This document shows positions 33,604-42,195 of a stretch of 64,000 bases of DNA, piece after piece; positions within the stretch are counted from its first letter, which is position 1; every line of letters starts with the position of its first letter. A program made the translations under genes and the position numbers. The stretch covers positions 32,202 through 96,201 of the forward strand of contig NZ_JBEQCS010000018.1 in NCBI RefSeq assembly GCF_046054195.1. Reading direction: 5' to 3'. The notes beneath the pieces are model-generated. The model saw nothing but the letters and a program-made list of their open reading frames with translations. It had not been told where the DNA came from and searched no databases. This stretch comes from Celerinatantimonas sp046054195 (GTDB lineage: Bacteria > Pseudomonadota > Gammaproteobacteria > Enterobacterales > Celerinatantimonadaceae).

Positions 33604-36231
33604 TTAACGTGTTTGCGAACGGACTTCTTGATCCAAACGCTGCTCTAGCAACGCTTTTAATTGTTGCTGTTCTTGTTGATTTAAGCGAGTGCGATCCTCT
33701 TTTGAGATAATAAAGAGATCTTCGGCACGCTCGCCAATAGTGGTAATTTTTGAGCCCTGAATCGAATAATTAAGCGATTGCAGAACGGCTCCAACGCTGG
33801 CTAAAAGGCCAGGTCTGTCTAGCGTAATCAACTCCATTAGGGTTCGATTACCACGGGTTGGTAAAAACTCAACATGAGTTGATACCGAAAATTGTTTAAT
33901 CTGCCGCGAAAGTGGCCGTGGTTCAAGGGTTGCCGGTCGGCCAAAATGCAACATCGTAATTAGACTTTCTTTAATAAGATGTTGCCGCTCTGGCGTAATC
34001 GGGGTGCCATCCGGTTCAAGAACAATGAATGTATCTAATACATAACCATCGCGGCTGGACATAATTTGTGCATCGTGAATGTTGAGATTTTTCTGTTCCA
34101 TCTCGTTGGCCACCGATGCAAATAGATGCGGAATATCGCGATTATAAATAAATATCTCTGTGCCACCACGGCTTGAGCGACGACTGACCAATACCAGCGG
34201 TTGGTCATTACTGTGTCCCCATAGGTATTCACTATGCCAAGCAATTTGTTCCGGCGTGTGGCGCAAGAAATAGTCAACTCGGAAACGGCGCCAAATCGAG
34301 TCGATTTGCTGTTTGGAAAAACCGCGCACAAGCAATAATTCCATCGCGTTATGCTGTTTGTCGCGCACCAGCCCTCGCAGATCAACAGGGTTTTCTAAAC
34401 CGCGACGCAGCGCTTTTAGCGTTGCTTGGTAGAGCTCGCGCATCAGCGCGCCTTTCCAACTGTTCCACACTTCATCATTAGTGGCACAAATGTCGGCAAC
34501 TGTTAAACAGAACAGCATATCCAGATGGCGTTCATCACGGACTAACTGGGCAAATTCACTGACGACATCCGGGTCGTAAATATCGCGGCGCTGAGCGGTC
34601 ACCGACATCACTAGGTGATTTTTTACCAGCCAACTCACGGTTCGAGCCGATGGTTTACTAAAGCCATGATGAAGACAAAAAGCCTCAGCTTCAATTGCGC
34701 CAAGCTCACTATGGTCACCATGGCGACCTTTTGCAATGTCATGAAATAGTGCTGCTAATAGCAATAGATCGGGGCGCTCTAATCGGCTATAGATTTCACT
34801 GGCTAACGGAAAAGACTGATGAAATTCCTGTCTTGGGTAATCATGAATGTGTTTTATTAAGCGATGGGTGTGTTCATCGACGGGATAGGCATGAAATAGG
34901 TCAAACTGCATTTGTCCGACGATTCGATTCCAAGCCGGGAAATAAGCAGCTAGGACTCCATAGCGATGCATTAATGTAATTGCTAATCCACAGATATGGG
35001 GATGTTTTACCAACTGACGGAATTTCTTGCGGCACAGTTCATACTCTTCTAAATAGCCATCTTGTTGACGCAGAGCCTCTCGTAACTGACGAAGCGTCGA
35101 GGAGTAGACGCCATTGATCTGTTCGTTATCGGCAATCAGTAAAAACATCTCGAGAATTTGCTCAGGATGATTCGCAAATAGATGGTTGTCGCAGCTATCT
35201 ATTAAAGTACCACGTAAGATGAAATTACGGTTAAGTTGGCGAACATCAATAGCGGTGTTACCTAAAATCGCTTCATTAAACAGCTGCAATAGCATTTCGT
35301 TCAGTTCGCTGACGCGGCGAACGGTCTGAAAAAACTGTTTCATGAGCTGTTCAACGGGCTCGTTTCGCTCGCCTTCATAGCCCATGGCTTTGGCCACTGA
35401 AAGTTGGCGATCAAAGAGTAAGCGGTTGTCTGCTTTATTTAACTGCAAGTGCAGGGCAAAGCGAACTCGCCAGAGAAAATCTCGGCAGTCTTCAAGTTCC
35501 TGATATTCTGAATCGGTTAAAAAGCCATGTTCAGCCAGAGCCTTAAGCTCGCTTGAACCAAAGTGTTTACCAGCAACCCAAGCAATGGTTTGAATATCGC
35601 GCAATCCACCAGGGTTGGCTTTTAAATCGGGTTCCAGCGAATAGGCGGAATCTTTGTAATGGCTATGACGATTTTGTTGCTCGGCTTGTTTTGCTCTAAA
35701 AAAGTCGGCAATAGGCCAGAACAGTTCGCTGTTAACCTGTTCACTGAGTTGATGATAAAGCGGTTCATTACCGGTGATGAGGCGTGATTCAATCAAGTTG
35801 GTGGCAATGGTGATGTCTTGTTTTCCTAACTCAAGGCACTCACTTAAGGTTCGAACGCTCTGGCCAACATCAAGTTTGATATCCCATAAAAAGGTAATAA
35901 AGTCCGATAGTTGTTGCTGCGTGTGCGCATCTAACGTCGTCGGAATTAATATAAGAATATCAATGTCTGATTTGGGATGCAGTTCACCGCGTCCATAACC
36001 ACCCACGGCAATCAAACTCAAGTCACTGCGACGATTGAGCTCAAAATGCTGCCAAATCTGGGTTAACAAATTATCAAGCTGTGCGGCTCTGGCTTTCACC
36101 AGTTCAGTGACCGCAAGCCGTTTGTCAAAGCCATCTTGGAGCCATTCTAACTGCTTGGACAGATAATGTTTACAGTTGGGAATGGTTATTTCGCTCAGCT
36201 GCATAGTGAGCAATTCATCGCCAGCATTCAT
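33604..36231 (-). CDS. glnD: Bifunctional uridylyltransferase/uridylyl-removing enzyme GlnD
   Basis: An 875-residue nitrogen sensor that uridylylates and de-uridylylates PII according to glutamine. The nucleotidyltransferase motif is GGYGRGELHPKSDIDILIL (about 77-95). The HD hydrolase has LFHDIAKGRHGDHSELGA (about 498-515). Two C-terminal ACT domains (about 690-770 and 800-870) bind glutamine; the second shows TLMELITLDRPGLLASVG. Length is within the family norm (E. coli 890). It lies between map (36 bp upstream) and dapD, a conserved order. Confidence 0.97.
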   Translation of the reverse strand: MNAGDELLTMQLSEITIPNCKHYLSKQLEWLQDGFDKRLAVTELVKARAAQLDNLLTQIWQHFELNRRSDLSLIAVGGYGRGELHPKSDIDILILIPTTLDAHTQQQLSDFITFLWDIKLDVGQSVRTLSECLELGKQDITIATNLIESRLITGNEPLYHQLSEQVNSELFWPIADFFRAKQAEQQNRHSHYKDSAYSLEPDLKANPGGLRDIQTIAWVAGKHFGSSELKALAEHGFLTDSEYQELEDCRDFLWRVRFALHLQLNKADNRLLFDRQLSVAKAMGYEGERNEPVEQLMKQFFQTVRRVSELNEMLLQLFNEAILGNTAIDVRQLNRNFILRGTLIDSCDNHLFANHPEQILEMFLLIADNEQINGVYSSTLRQLREALRQQDGYLEEYELCRKKFRQLVKHPHICGLAITLMHRYGVLAAYFPAWNRIVGQMQFDLFHAYPVDEHTHRLIKHIHDYPRQEFHQSFPLASEIYSRLERPDLLLLAALFHDIAKGRHGDHSELGAIEAEAFCLHHGFSKPSARTVSWLVKNHLVMSVTAQRRDIYDPDVVSEFAQLVRDERHLDMLFCLTVADICATNDEVWNSWKGALMRELYQATLKALRRGLENPVDLRGLVRDKQHNAMELLLVRGFSKQQIDSIWRRFRVDYFLRHTPEQIAWHSEYLWGHSNDQPLVLVSRRSSRGGTEIFIYNRDIPHLFASVANEMEQKNLNIHDAQIMSSRDGYVLDTFIVLEPDGTPITPERQHLIKESLITMLHFGRPATLEPRPLSRQIKQFSVSTHVEFLPTRGNRTLMELITLDRPGLLASVGAVLQSLNYSIQGSKITTIGERAEDLFIISKEDRTRLNQQEQQQLKALLEQRLDQEVRSQTR

Positions 36232-36267
36232 AACCGCTTTATCCTTTTTGCTTAACGTACACTGTGA

Positions 36268-37059
36268 TTAGCTGTGGTGAATTTCTCGGGGAAAATCTTC
36301 ATCACTACGTAGTGTTAATACCTCGACACCATCATCAGTGACTAATAAAGTGTGTTCCCACTGAGCTGAAGGTTGGCCATCTTTAGTGGTCGCTGTCCAG
36401 CCATCTTTTTTGTTCACTTTACATTTATAAGTTCCGGCATTGAGCATTGGCTCAATGGTAAATGTCATACCCGCTTTAAGACTCATACCGGTCCCCGGCA
36501 TTCCATAGTGAAGCACCTGAGGTTCTTCGTGGAAACCTTCGCCAATCCCATGACCACAAAAATCACGGACGATAGAAAAGCCTTGGGGTTCGGCTACCTG
36601 TTGGCAGGCCGCTCCAATATCGCCTAGAGTTGCACCTGGACGAACCAGCTTAATCGCTGCATAGAGCGACTCTTGAGCTGCCTGACAAAGTTTGCGTTTT
36701 TGCGGCGTGGTTTCGCCAACGATAAACATCGCAGAGCTGTCCCCATGATAATTGTCTTTAATCACGGTTACATCGATATTTAAAATATCGCCTTCGCGCA
36801 GTTTCTTAAATGATGGAATACCATGGCAGACCACTTCATTTAAGGAAATACACACGGACTTAGGATAGCCATGATAGTTCAGCGGCGCAGGAATAGCTTG
36901 TTGCTCATTGACGATATAGTCGTGACAACGCTGGTTGAGCTCTTCGGTGGTGACACCTTTTTGAACATACGGTGCTATCATTTCTAAGACATCTGCGGCC
37001 AGTTTGCCGGCTATACGCATTTTTTCAATTTGTTCGGGAGTTTTAATTAAGTTTGTCAT
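36268..37059 (-). CDS. map: Methionine aminopeptidase, type I
   Basis: A 263-residue metalloprotease that removes the initiator methionine. The metal ligands are visible in LNIDVTVIKDNYHGDSS (two Asp), GHGIGEGFHEEP (His), FTIEPML (Glu) and SAQWEHTLLV (Glu), with the substrate histidine in EVVCHGIPS. Length matches E. coli (264). It is divergent from rpsB across 336 bp, as in enterics. Confidence 0.97.
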   Translation of the reverse strand: MTNLIKTPEQIEKMRIAGKLAADVLEMIAPYVQKGVTTEELNQRCHDYIVNEQQAIPAPLNYHGYPKSVCISLNEVVCHGIPSFKKLREGDILNIDVTVIKDNYHGDSSAMFIVGETTPQKRKLCQAAQESLYAAIKLVRPGATLGDIGAACQQVAEPQGFSIVRDFCGHGIGEGFHEEPQVLHYGMPGTGMSLKAGMTFTIEPMLNAGTYKCKVNKKDGWTATTKDGQPSAQWEHTLLVTDDGVEVLTLRSDEDFPREIHHS

Positions 37060-37218
37060 TGCGTTTAAGTACCACTTCAGCTTGCTTTAACCGATATTAA
37101 CATATCGCTACCCACTTGATTGTGGCAGTGTACCCGATGCGCTTATTAAGTTGTAGTCAACAAAGGCGATAAAAGGGCTTTAACGTTAAGATTTGCACTT
37201 TATCAATGCCTATGAATA

Positions 37219-37234
37219 TGGTATAAAACGCGCC
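37219..37234 (+). promoter_or_regulatory. rpsB promoter (extended -10, GC-rich discriminator)
   Basis: TG-G-TATAAA (37219-37227) is an extended -10 element. The -35 at 17 bp spacing is poor (TTTATC). ACGCGCC follows the -10, a GC-rich discriminator as in promoters under stringent control by ppGpp/DksA. Start would be near 37234. Confidence 0.6.
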
Positions 37235-37395
37235 GGGAAATGTGACTTAATAATAAGTCATAAAAAATCCCTAAATAAACGTGTTTTTTAATTTATAACA
37301 CACACACATCGAGACCTGCTCCGGGGTGCTGCTTTGAATGAGTAGTCGGTCAGTGGGGATGTGTGGAGGCCTAACCCCATAGAGGAAAAGAGATT
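37234..37395 (+). ncRNA. Structured rpsB leader (t44-like; S2 autoregulation)
   Basis: The 160-nt leader between the promoter and rpsB is conserved in gammaproteobacteria as the t44 element, where S2 represses rpsB-tsf. Here CACACATC (37303-37310) pairs with GATGTGTG (37358-37365) to close a domain. The GGGG at 37355-37358 can instead pair with CCCC at 37375-37378 beside the ribosome site AGAGG, so a switch or pseudoknot is possible. The identity is inferred from position and pairing, not from alignment. Confidence 0.55.
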
Positions 37396-38130
37396 ATGGC
37401 AAAAGTATCAATGCGCGATATGCTGCAGGCTGGTGTTCACTTCGGTCACCAGACTCGTTATTGGAACCCAAAAATGAAACCGTTCATCTTTGGTGCTCGT
37501 AACAAAGTTCATATCATCAACCTAGAAAAAACACTGCCATTGTTTAATGAAGCAATGGATGTTTTGAGCAACTTAGCTTCTAAAAAAGGCAAAATCCTGT
37601 TTGTAGGTACTAAACGTGCTGCAAGCGGTGCTGTTAAAGAAGCTGCCAGTCGTTGTGACCAGTTCTATGTAAACCACCGCTGGTTGGGCGGTATGTTGAC
37701 TAACTGGAAAACTGTTCGTCAGTCAATCAAACGTCTGAAAGATTTAGAAGCTCAAAGCCAAGACGGAACTTTTGAAAAGTTGACCAAAAAAGAGGCGTTG
37801 ATGCGTACTCGTGAAATGGAAAAACTGGAAAAAGGCCTTGGCGGTATCAAAGATATGGGTGGCCTGCCAGATGCGCTGTTCGTGATTGACGCTGAACATG
37901 AAAGCATCGCTGTTCGCGAAGCAAATAACCTGGGTATTCCAGTTATTGCTGTTGTTGATACCAACTCAGATCCAGATGGTATTTCACATATCATCCCAGG
38001 TAACGATGATGCGATTCGTGCTGTTAAACTTTACCTGGAAGCTGCTGCTGATTCGATTCTGGCTGGTCGTCAGGAAGACTTGGTTGTGCAAGCTGAAGAA
38101 GATGGTTTCGTTGAAGAAACTGCGGAGTAA
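37396..38130 (+). CDS. rpsB: 30S ribosomal protein S2
   Basis: A 244-residue ribosomal protein. MRDMLQAGVHFGHQTRYWNP (6-25), the signature FVGTKRAASGAVKEAA and NHRWLGGMLTNWKT are typical. The acidic tail EEDGFVEETAE is normal. First gene of the superoperon; product synthesis is probably fed back through the leader. Two adjacent hairpins follow before tsf. Confidence 0.99.
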   Translation: MAKVSMRDMLQAGVHFGHQTRYWNPKMKPFIFGARNKVHIINLEKTLPLFNEAMDVLSNLASKKGKILFVGTKRAASGAVKEAASRCDQFYVNHRWLGGMLTNWKTVRQSIKRLKDLEAQSQDGTFEKLTKKEALMRTREMEKLEKGLGGIKDMGGLPDALFVIDAEHESIAVREANNLGIPVIAVVDTNSDPDGISHIIPGNDDAIRAVKLYLEAAADSILAGRQEDLVVQAEEDGFVEETAE

Positions 38131-38150
38131 TAAGGAATTTTAATCCCTTA

Positions 38151-38202
38151 TTAACCAAACCCAACTTGTTGGTTAACAGGGGCCTAAAGGCCCCTGTGTT
38201 TT
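38151..38202 (+). terminator. Tandem hairpins between rpsB and tsf (partial terminator)
   Basis: TTAACCAA/TTGGTTAA (38151-38176) is followed without a gap by CAGGGGCC/GGCCCCTG (38177-38196) and then TGTTTTAT. The second is a typical intrinsic terminator with an interrupted T-run. As tsf has to be made too, read-through is expected. Confidence 0.75.
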
Positions 38203-38228
38203 ATCCGAAACGACAGAGGATTTAACAA

Positions 38229-39104
38229 ATGGCAATTACTGCTGCTTTGGTAAAAGAACTGCGCGAACGTACTGGCGCAGGTATGATGGATTGTAAAAAA
38301 GCCCTGACTGAAACTGATGGTGATATCGAGCTTGCGATTGAAAACATGCGTAAGTCAGGCCAAGCAAAAGCGGCTAAAAAAGCTGGCCGTGTTGCTGCTG
38401 AAGGCGCTATTTTTGCAAAAGTTGCAAATGGTGTAGGTACACTGGTTGAGTTTAACTGTGAAACTGACTTTGTTGCTCGCGACAAAAGTTTCCAGGCTCT
38501 GGGCGAAGAAATCGCTACAGTTGCACATGATGGTAAACTGAACGATGTTGCCAAGTTGCTTGAAACAACACTGCCTAGCGGTGAAACTGTTGAAGTTACA
38601 CGCGCTAACTTAGTTGCTAAAATCGGTGAAAACATGACTGTACGTCGTGTTGTTAGCGTTGAAGGTGACAATCTGGGTGCATATGTTCATGGCGGCCGTA
38701 TCGGTGTTATCACTGTACTTAAAGGTGGCGATGAAGAGCTGGCTAAAGACTTGGCAATGCATGTTGCAGCGGCAAGCCCACAGTTCGTTAAACCAGAAGA
38801 AGTTCCAGCTGAAGTTGTTGAAAAAGAAAAAGCAATTCAGATTGAAATCGCGATGAACAGTGGTAAACCTGCTGAAATCGCTGAGAAAATGGTTGTTGGC
38901 CGGATGAAAAAATTCACTGGCGAAATCAGCTTAACTGGTCAAGCTTTTGTAAAAGATCCTTCAGTGAGCGTAGCTCAGCTGCTTAAATCTAAAGGAGCAG
39001 ATGTTGAAACATTTGTTCGCTTGGAAGTTGGTGAAGGTATCGAAAAACAAGAAGAAGATTTTGCTGCTGAAGTTGCTGCCCAAATGGCTGCTGCTAAGAA
39101 GTAA
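38229..39104 (+). CDS. tsf: Elongation factor Ts
   Basis: A 291-residue guanine-nucleotide exchange factor for EF-Tu. The N-terminal UBA-like module LVKELRERTGAGMMDCKKAL (8-27) and the contact motif TDFVARDKSFQ (about 78-88) are present. Length is slightly above E. coli (283). It lies 98 bp after rpsB with a partial terminator between, and a hairpin follows. Confidence 0.99.
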   Translation: MAITAALVKELRERTGAGMMDCKKALTETDGDIELAIENMRKSGQAKAAKKAGRVAAEGAIFAKVANGVGTLVEFNCETDFVARDKSFQALGEEIATVAHDGKLNDVAKLLETTLPSGETVEVTRANLVAKIGENMTVRRVVSVEGDNLGAYVHGGRIGVITVLKGGDEELAKDLAMHVAAASPQFVKPEEVPAEVVEKEKAIQIEIAMNSGKPAEIAEKMVVGRMKKFTGEISLTGQAFVKDPSVSVAQLLKSKGADVETFVRLEVGEGIEKQEEDFAAEVAAQMAAAKK

Positions 39105-39120
39105 AATTTCTGCTATCGAT

Positions 39121-39155
39121 GGTTGTGGCAGGTTGCCTGCTACAACCTTTTCTAT
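39121..39155 (+). terminator. 12-bp hairpin and T-run between tsf and pyrH
   Basis: GGTTGTGGCAGG (39121-39132) pairs with CCTGCTACAACC (39136-39147) with one G-T wobble, then TTTTCTAT. pyrH starts 30 bp on, so it must have its own start signal or depend on read-through. Confidence 0.8.
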
Positions 39156-39185
39156 GTCCCCCATGATTAAAGAGATACATAAGCG

Positions 39186-39938
39186 ATGAGTATCAACCCC
39201 AAACCCGCATATCGACGAATTCTGTTAAAACTTTCTGGTGAAGCTCTGATGGGCAGCGAAGGCTTCGGTATTGATCCTTCCGTATTAGGCCGTATGGCAC
39301 TGGAAATTAAAGAGCTGGTAGAGTTAGGCGTTCAAGTGGGATTAGTTATCGGCGGCGGTAATTTATTTCGTGGAGAAGGTTTAGCTAAATCGGGTATGAA
39401 TCGCGTTGTGGGTGACCATATGGGGATGCTTGCGACTGTGATGAATGGTTTGGCAATGCGTGATGCCCTCGATCGAGCTTATGTTAATGCGCGACTGATG
39501 TCAGCAATTGAGCTGACCGGTGTCTGTGATTCCTATAACTGGTCTGATGCGATTAGCAATCTCAAAGGTGGTAAAGTGGTTATTTTCTGTGCGGGTACCG
39601 GAAATCCATTTTTCACAACTGACTCTGCTGCGTGTCTTCGCGGGATTGAGATTGAAGCAGATGCTGTTCTTAAAGGAACCAAAGTTGATGGTGTGTATGA
39701 TAGTGATCCGGCTCAAAATCCAGATGCTAATTTATACCAAGAGCTTTCATATACTGAGGTTCTCGATCAAGAATTAAAAGTTATGGACCTTGCAGCTTTT
39801 ACTTTAGCGAGAGATCATGGATTACCAATCCGGGTGTTCAATATGAATAAACCGGGTGCCCTGAAGCGTGTTGTCATGGGACAAAACGAAGGTACAGTTA
39901 TTCATAAAATGGCCGATTCGCTTGGCGAGGACAAATAA
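39186..39938 (+). CDS. pyrH: UMP kinase
   Basis: A 250-residue hexameric kinase of the amino-acid kinase fold, UMP to UDP with ATP. RILLKLSGEALMG (12-24), VIGGGNLFRGE (about 54-64), the uridine loop FCAGTGNPFFTTDSAA (about 134-149) and the C-terminal IRVFNMNKPGALKRV are typical. A few residues longer than E. coli (241). One base lies between its stop and the GTG start of frr, so they are coupled. Confidence 0.98.
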   Translation: MSINPKPAYRRILLKLSGEALMGSEGFGIDPSVLGRMALEIKELVELGVQVGLVIGGGNLFRGEGLAKSGMNRVVGDHMGMLATVMNGLAMRDALDRAYVNARLMSAIELTGVCDSYNWSDAISNLKGGKVVIFCAGTGNPFFTTDSAACLRGIEIEADAVLKGTKVDGVYDSDPAQNPDANLYQELSYTEVLDQELKVMDLAAFTLARDHGLPIRVFNMNKPGALKRVVMGQNEGTVIHKMADSLGEDK

Positions 39939-39939
39939 C

Positions 39940-40497
39940 GTGATTAAAGACATTAAACAAGATGCGCGCGAGCGCATGGAAAAAAGTATCGATGCGCTCC
40001 GTAGCCAGATGGCTAAGATCCGTACCGGTCGTGCGCACCCAAGCCTGTTGGATAGTATTAGCGTTTCTTATTATGGTAGTGATACACCGCTGAACCAGGT
40101 GGCGAATATCGGGACTGAAGATTCTCGTACGCTGACGGTTACTGTTTATGATCGCTCTGCGATTCAAGCAGTTGAAAAAGCAATTCTGACCTCTAATTTA
40201 GGATTGAATCCATCTTCTGCAGGTGCGGTTATCCGTATTCCTTTGCCACCTCTGACTGAAGAACGTCGTAAAGACCTTATTAAGTTGGTGCGTGCTGAAG
40301 CTGAGCAAGGTAAAGTTGCGATTCGTAATATCCGCCGTGATGCAAATAGTTCAATTAAAGCATTGCTTAAAGATAAAGAGATCAGCGAAGATGAAGATCG
40401 TCAAGGACAGGACGATATTCAGAAAGTTACTGATGAGTTTGTGAAGAAAATTGATGAACTCCTAGAACGTAAAGAAAAAGAGTTAATGGAAATTTAA
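39940..40497 (+). CDS. frr: Ribosome recycling factor
   Basis: A 185-residue factor that splits post-termination ribosomes with EF-G. The GTG at 39940 gives exactly the E. coli length and N-terminus (IKDIKQDARERMEKS). The RTGRAHPSLLD block (about 31-41) and LPPLTEERRKDLIK (about 103-116) are conserved. An open frame extending upstream into pyrH is not coding. A GC-rich hairpin follows the stop. Confidence 0.98.
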   Translation: MIKDIKQDARERMEKSIDALRSQMAKIRTGRAHPSLLDSISVSYYGSDTPLNQVANIGTEDSRTLTVTVYDRSAIQAVEKAILTSNLGLNPSSAGAVIRIPLPPLTEERRKDLIKLVRAEAEQGKVAIRNIRRDANSSIKALLKDKEISEDEDRQGQDDIQKVTDEFVKKIDELLERKEKELMEI

Positions 40498-40517
40498 TTA
40501 ATATTTTCCGTGGCTAG

Positions 40518-40548
40518 CGCCGCGCCACTGCGCGCGGCGTTTCTATTT
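40518..40548 (+). terminator. GC-rich terminator between frr and uppS
   Basis: CGCCGCGC (40518-40525) pairs with GCGCGGCG (40532-40539) around a six-base loop, followed by TTTCTATTT. uppS begins 16 bp later. Confidence 0.78.
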
Positions 40549-40563
40549 ATGGGGTACAACTAT

Positions 40564-41328
40564 ATGAGCGCTAGCGAGTCAGCTGACCATGTATCGGGAG
40601 CTTTCCCTCGCCATGTTGCGATAATTATGGATGGTAATGGACGCTGGGCTAAGCAGCGGGGAAAACTAAGAATTTCCGGGCACAATGAAGGTGCCAAGAC
40701 TGTTCGTAAAATAGTAAAAAGTGCATCAATTTTAGGGATTGAACAACTCACTTTGTTTGCATTTAGCAGCGAGAATTGGCGTCGTCCAGTTGACGAAGTC
40801 AATAATCTGATGAAGCTGTTTATGAATGTATTGCAGCGTGAGAGTAAAAGCCTTAACAAAAATAATGTCCGGTTACGGATTATCGGTGGTCGCAGTGAGT
40901 TCTCTTTAGCTTTGCAAAAGAAGATGGCATCAGTTGAAGCGATTACTGCCCATAACAGCGGACTAACATTAAACATTGCAGCCAATTATGGTGGTCGGTG
41001 GGATATTACCGAGCAGATGCGGATTCTTGCCGAGCAGGTGAGCCGTCATCAATTGCAACCCAGCGATATTAATGAAACGTTGCTTCAGCAGTCATTTATG
41101 CAAAACAGTGTCGGTGATATTGATTTGATGATCCGCACCGGTGGTGAGCATCGGATCAGTAATTTTCTTATTTGGCAGTTGGCTTATGCCGAATTATATT
41201 TTACTGAAACATTATGGCCTGATTTTGATGAACAAGCCTTCAGTGAAGCGCTTGCCTCCTATGTTCAACGCGAACGTCGATTTGGCTGTACGAGCGAACA
41301 AATTCAGCATTTAATTAGTGCAGAATAA
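40564..41328 (+). CDS. uppS: Undecaprenyl diphosphate synthase
   Basis: A 254-residue cis-prenyltransferase that makes the C55 carrier lipid for peptidoglycan and O-antigen. The catalytic motif HVAIIMDGNGRWAKQRG (about 19-35, Asp25-like) and FAFSSENWRRP (about 67-77) are present, and DLMIRTGGEHRISNFLIWQ closes the fold. ATG at 40564 is favoured because GGGG lies 8 nt upstream and the longer frame runs into the terminator hairpin. It opens the lipid-precursor part of the operon (uppS-cdsA-dxr). Confidence 0.97.
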   Translation: MSASESADHVSGAFPRHVAIIMDGNGRWAKQRGKLRISGHNEGAKTVRKIVKSASILGIEQLTLFAFSSENWRRPVDEVNNLMKLFMNVLQRESKSLNKNNVRLRIIGGRSEFSLALQKKMASVEAITAHNSGLTLNIAANYGGRWDITEQMRILAEQVSRHQLQPSDINETLLQQSFMQNSVGDIDLMIRTGGEHRISNFLIWQLAYAELYFTETLWPDFDEQAFSEALASYVQRERRFGCTSEQIQHLISAE

Positions 41329-41349
41329 CATGTAAATAAGAGGATTAAT

Positions 41350-42195
41350 TTGTTAAGGCAACGGATTATCACGGCGCTATTGCTGGCGCCGATTGCAATT
41401 ATTTGTATCTTTCTCCTTCCAATAAAGGGCCTTGCCGTTCTTTTATCGGCTATCGTTTTAATTGCCAGCTATGAATGGTCAGGGCTGGTTAGTCGCTCCA
41501 CTTTTACCCGCATTGGTATTACTGTTACTTTAGCCTTGGTGTGGCTTGCCAGTTTTGCGGTATTTTCTTGGCAATCAGCAGCACAAAATAGTGGATTAAT
41601 TGCGCTGTTTTTTATTGCAGTTATCTTTTGGTTGGTGGCTCTTTTATTGGTGTTGCGTTATCCCGATAGTGCTCAATACTGGTCAACAAATCCGCTGCTT
41701 AAATGGTTTGCTGGATTACTGGCATTGATTCCATTTGGTTGGTCAATGTTGGTTTTAAGAAATACCAACACTCAACACTCATGGGTTGGTGCGCTGTGGG
41801 TTCTTTACGTCATGGCTTTAGTTTGGGCCGCTGATACGGGCGCTTATTTTGCAGGTCGGCGTTTTGGTCGAACCAAGTTGGCTGAAAAAGTTAGTCCGAA
41901 TAAAACCATTGAAGGACTTGCTGGTGGCCTGGTCGCTGCGATAGTTATCTGCTTGTTGGTGTTGGCGATTGTTCGCCCGGATATTAATGGGTGGGTTTTT
42001 GTTGGAACATCAGTTTTGACCGCTTTAGTCTCTGTTTTGGGCGATTTATTTGAGAGTATGCTCAAACGAGAAGCCAAAATTAAAGATAGTGGTTCACTTT
42101 TACCCGGTCATGGCGGTATTTTGGATCGTATCGATAGCCTGACAGCTGCTCTGCCAGTATTTACATTCTGTTATTTATTGTGGGTCGCATTATGA
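41350..42195 (+). CDS. cdsA: Phosphatidate cytidylyltransferase
   Basis: A 281-residue inner-membrane enzyme making CDP-diacylglycerol from phosphatidate and CTP. It has about eight hydrophobic segments and the C-terminal signature SPNKTIEGLAGG and KDSGSLLPGHGGILDRIDS. The start is TTG at 41350 with AGAGGA 5 nt upstream. Its stop overlaps the dxr start (ATGA), giving tight coupling. Confidence 0.96.
   Translation: MLRQRIITALLLAPIAIICIFLLPIKGLAVLLSAIVLIASYEWSGLVSRSTFTRIGITVTLALVWLASFAVFSWQSAAQNSGLIALFFIAVIFWLVALLLVLRYPDSAQYWSTNPLLKWFAGLLALIPFGWSMLVLRNTNTQHSWVGALWVLYVMALVWAADTGAYFAGRRFGRTKLAEKVSPNKTIEGLAGGLVAAIVICLLVLAIVRPDINGWVFVGTSVLTALVSVLGDLFESMLKREAKIKDSGSLLPGHGGILDRIDSLTAALPVFTFCYLLWVAL

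Noticed and set aside
37886..38143. Open frame of 85 codons in another frame within rpsB
   Set aside because: Shadow of the highly conserved S2 coding sequence.
39868..39939. Extended N-terminus for ribosome recycling factor
   Set aside because: The extra codons overlap the pyrH end; GTG at 39940 gives the exact family length and N-terminus.
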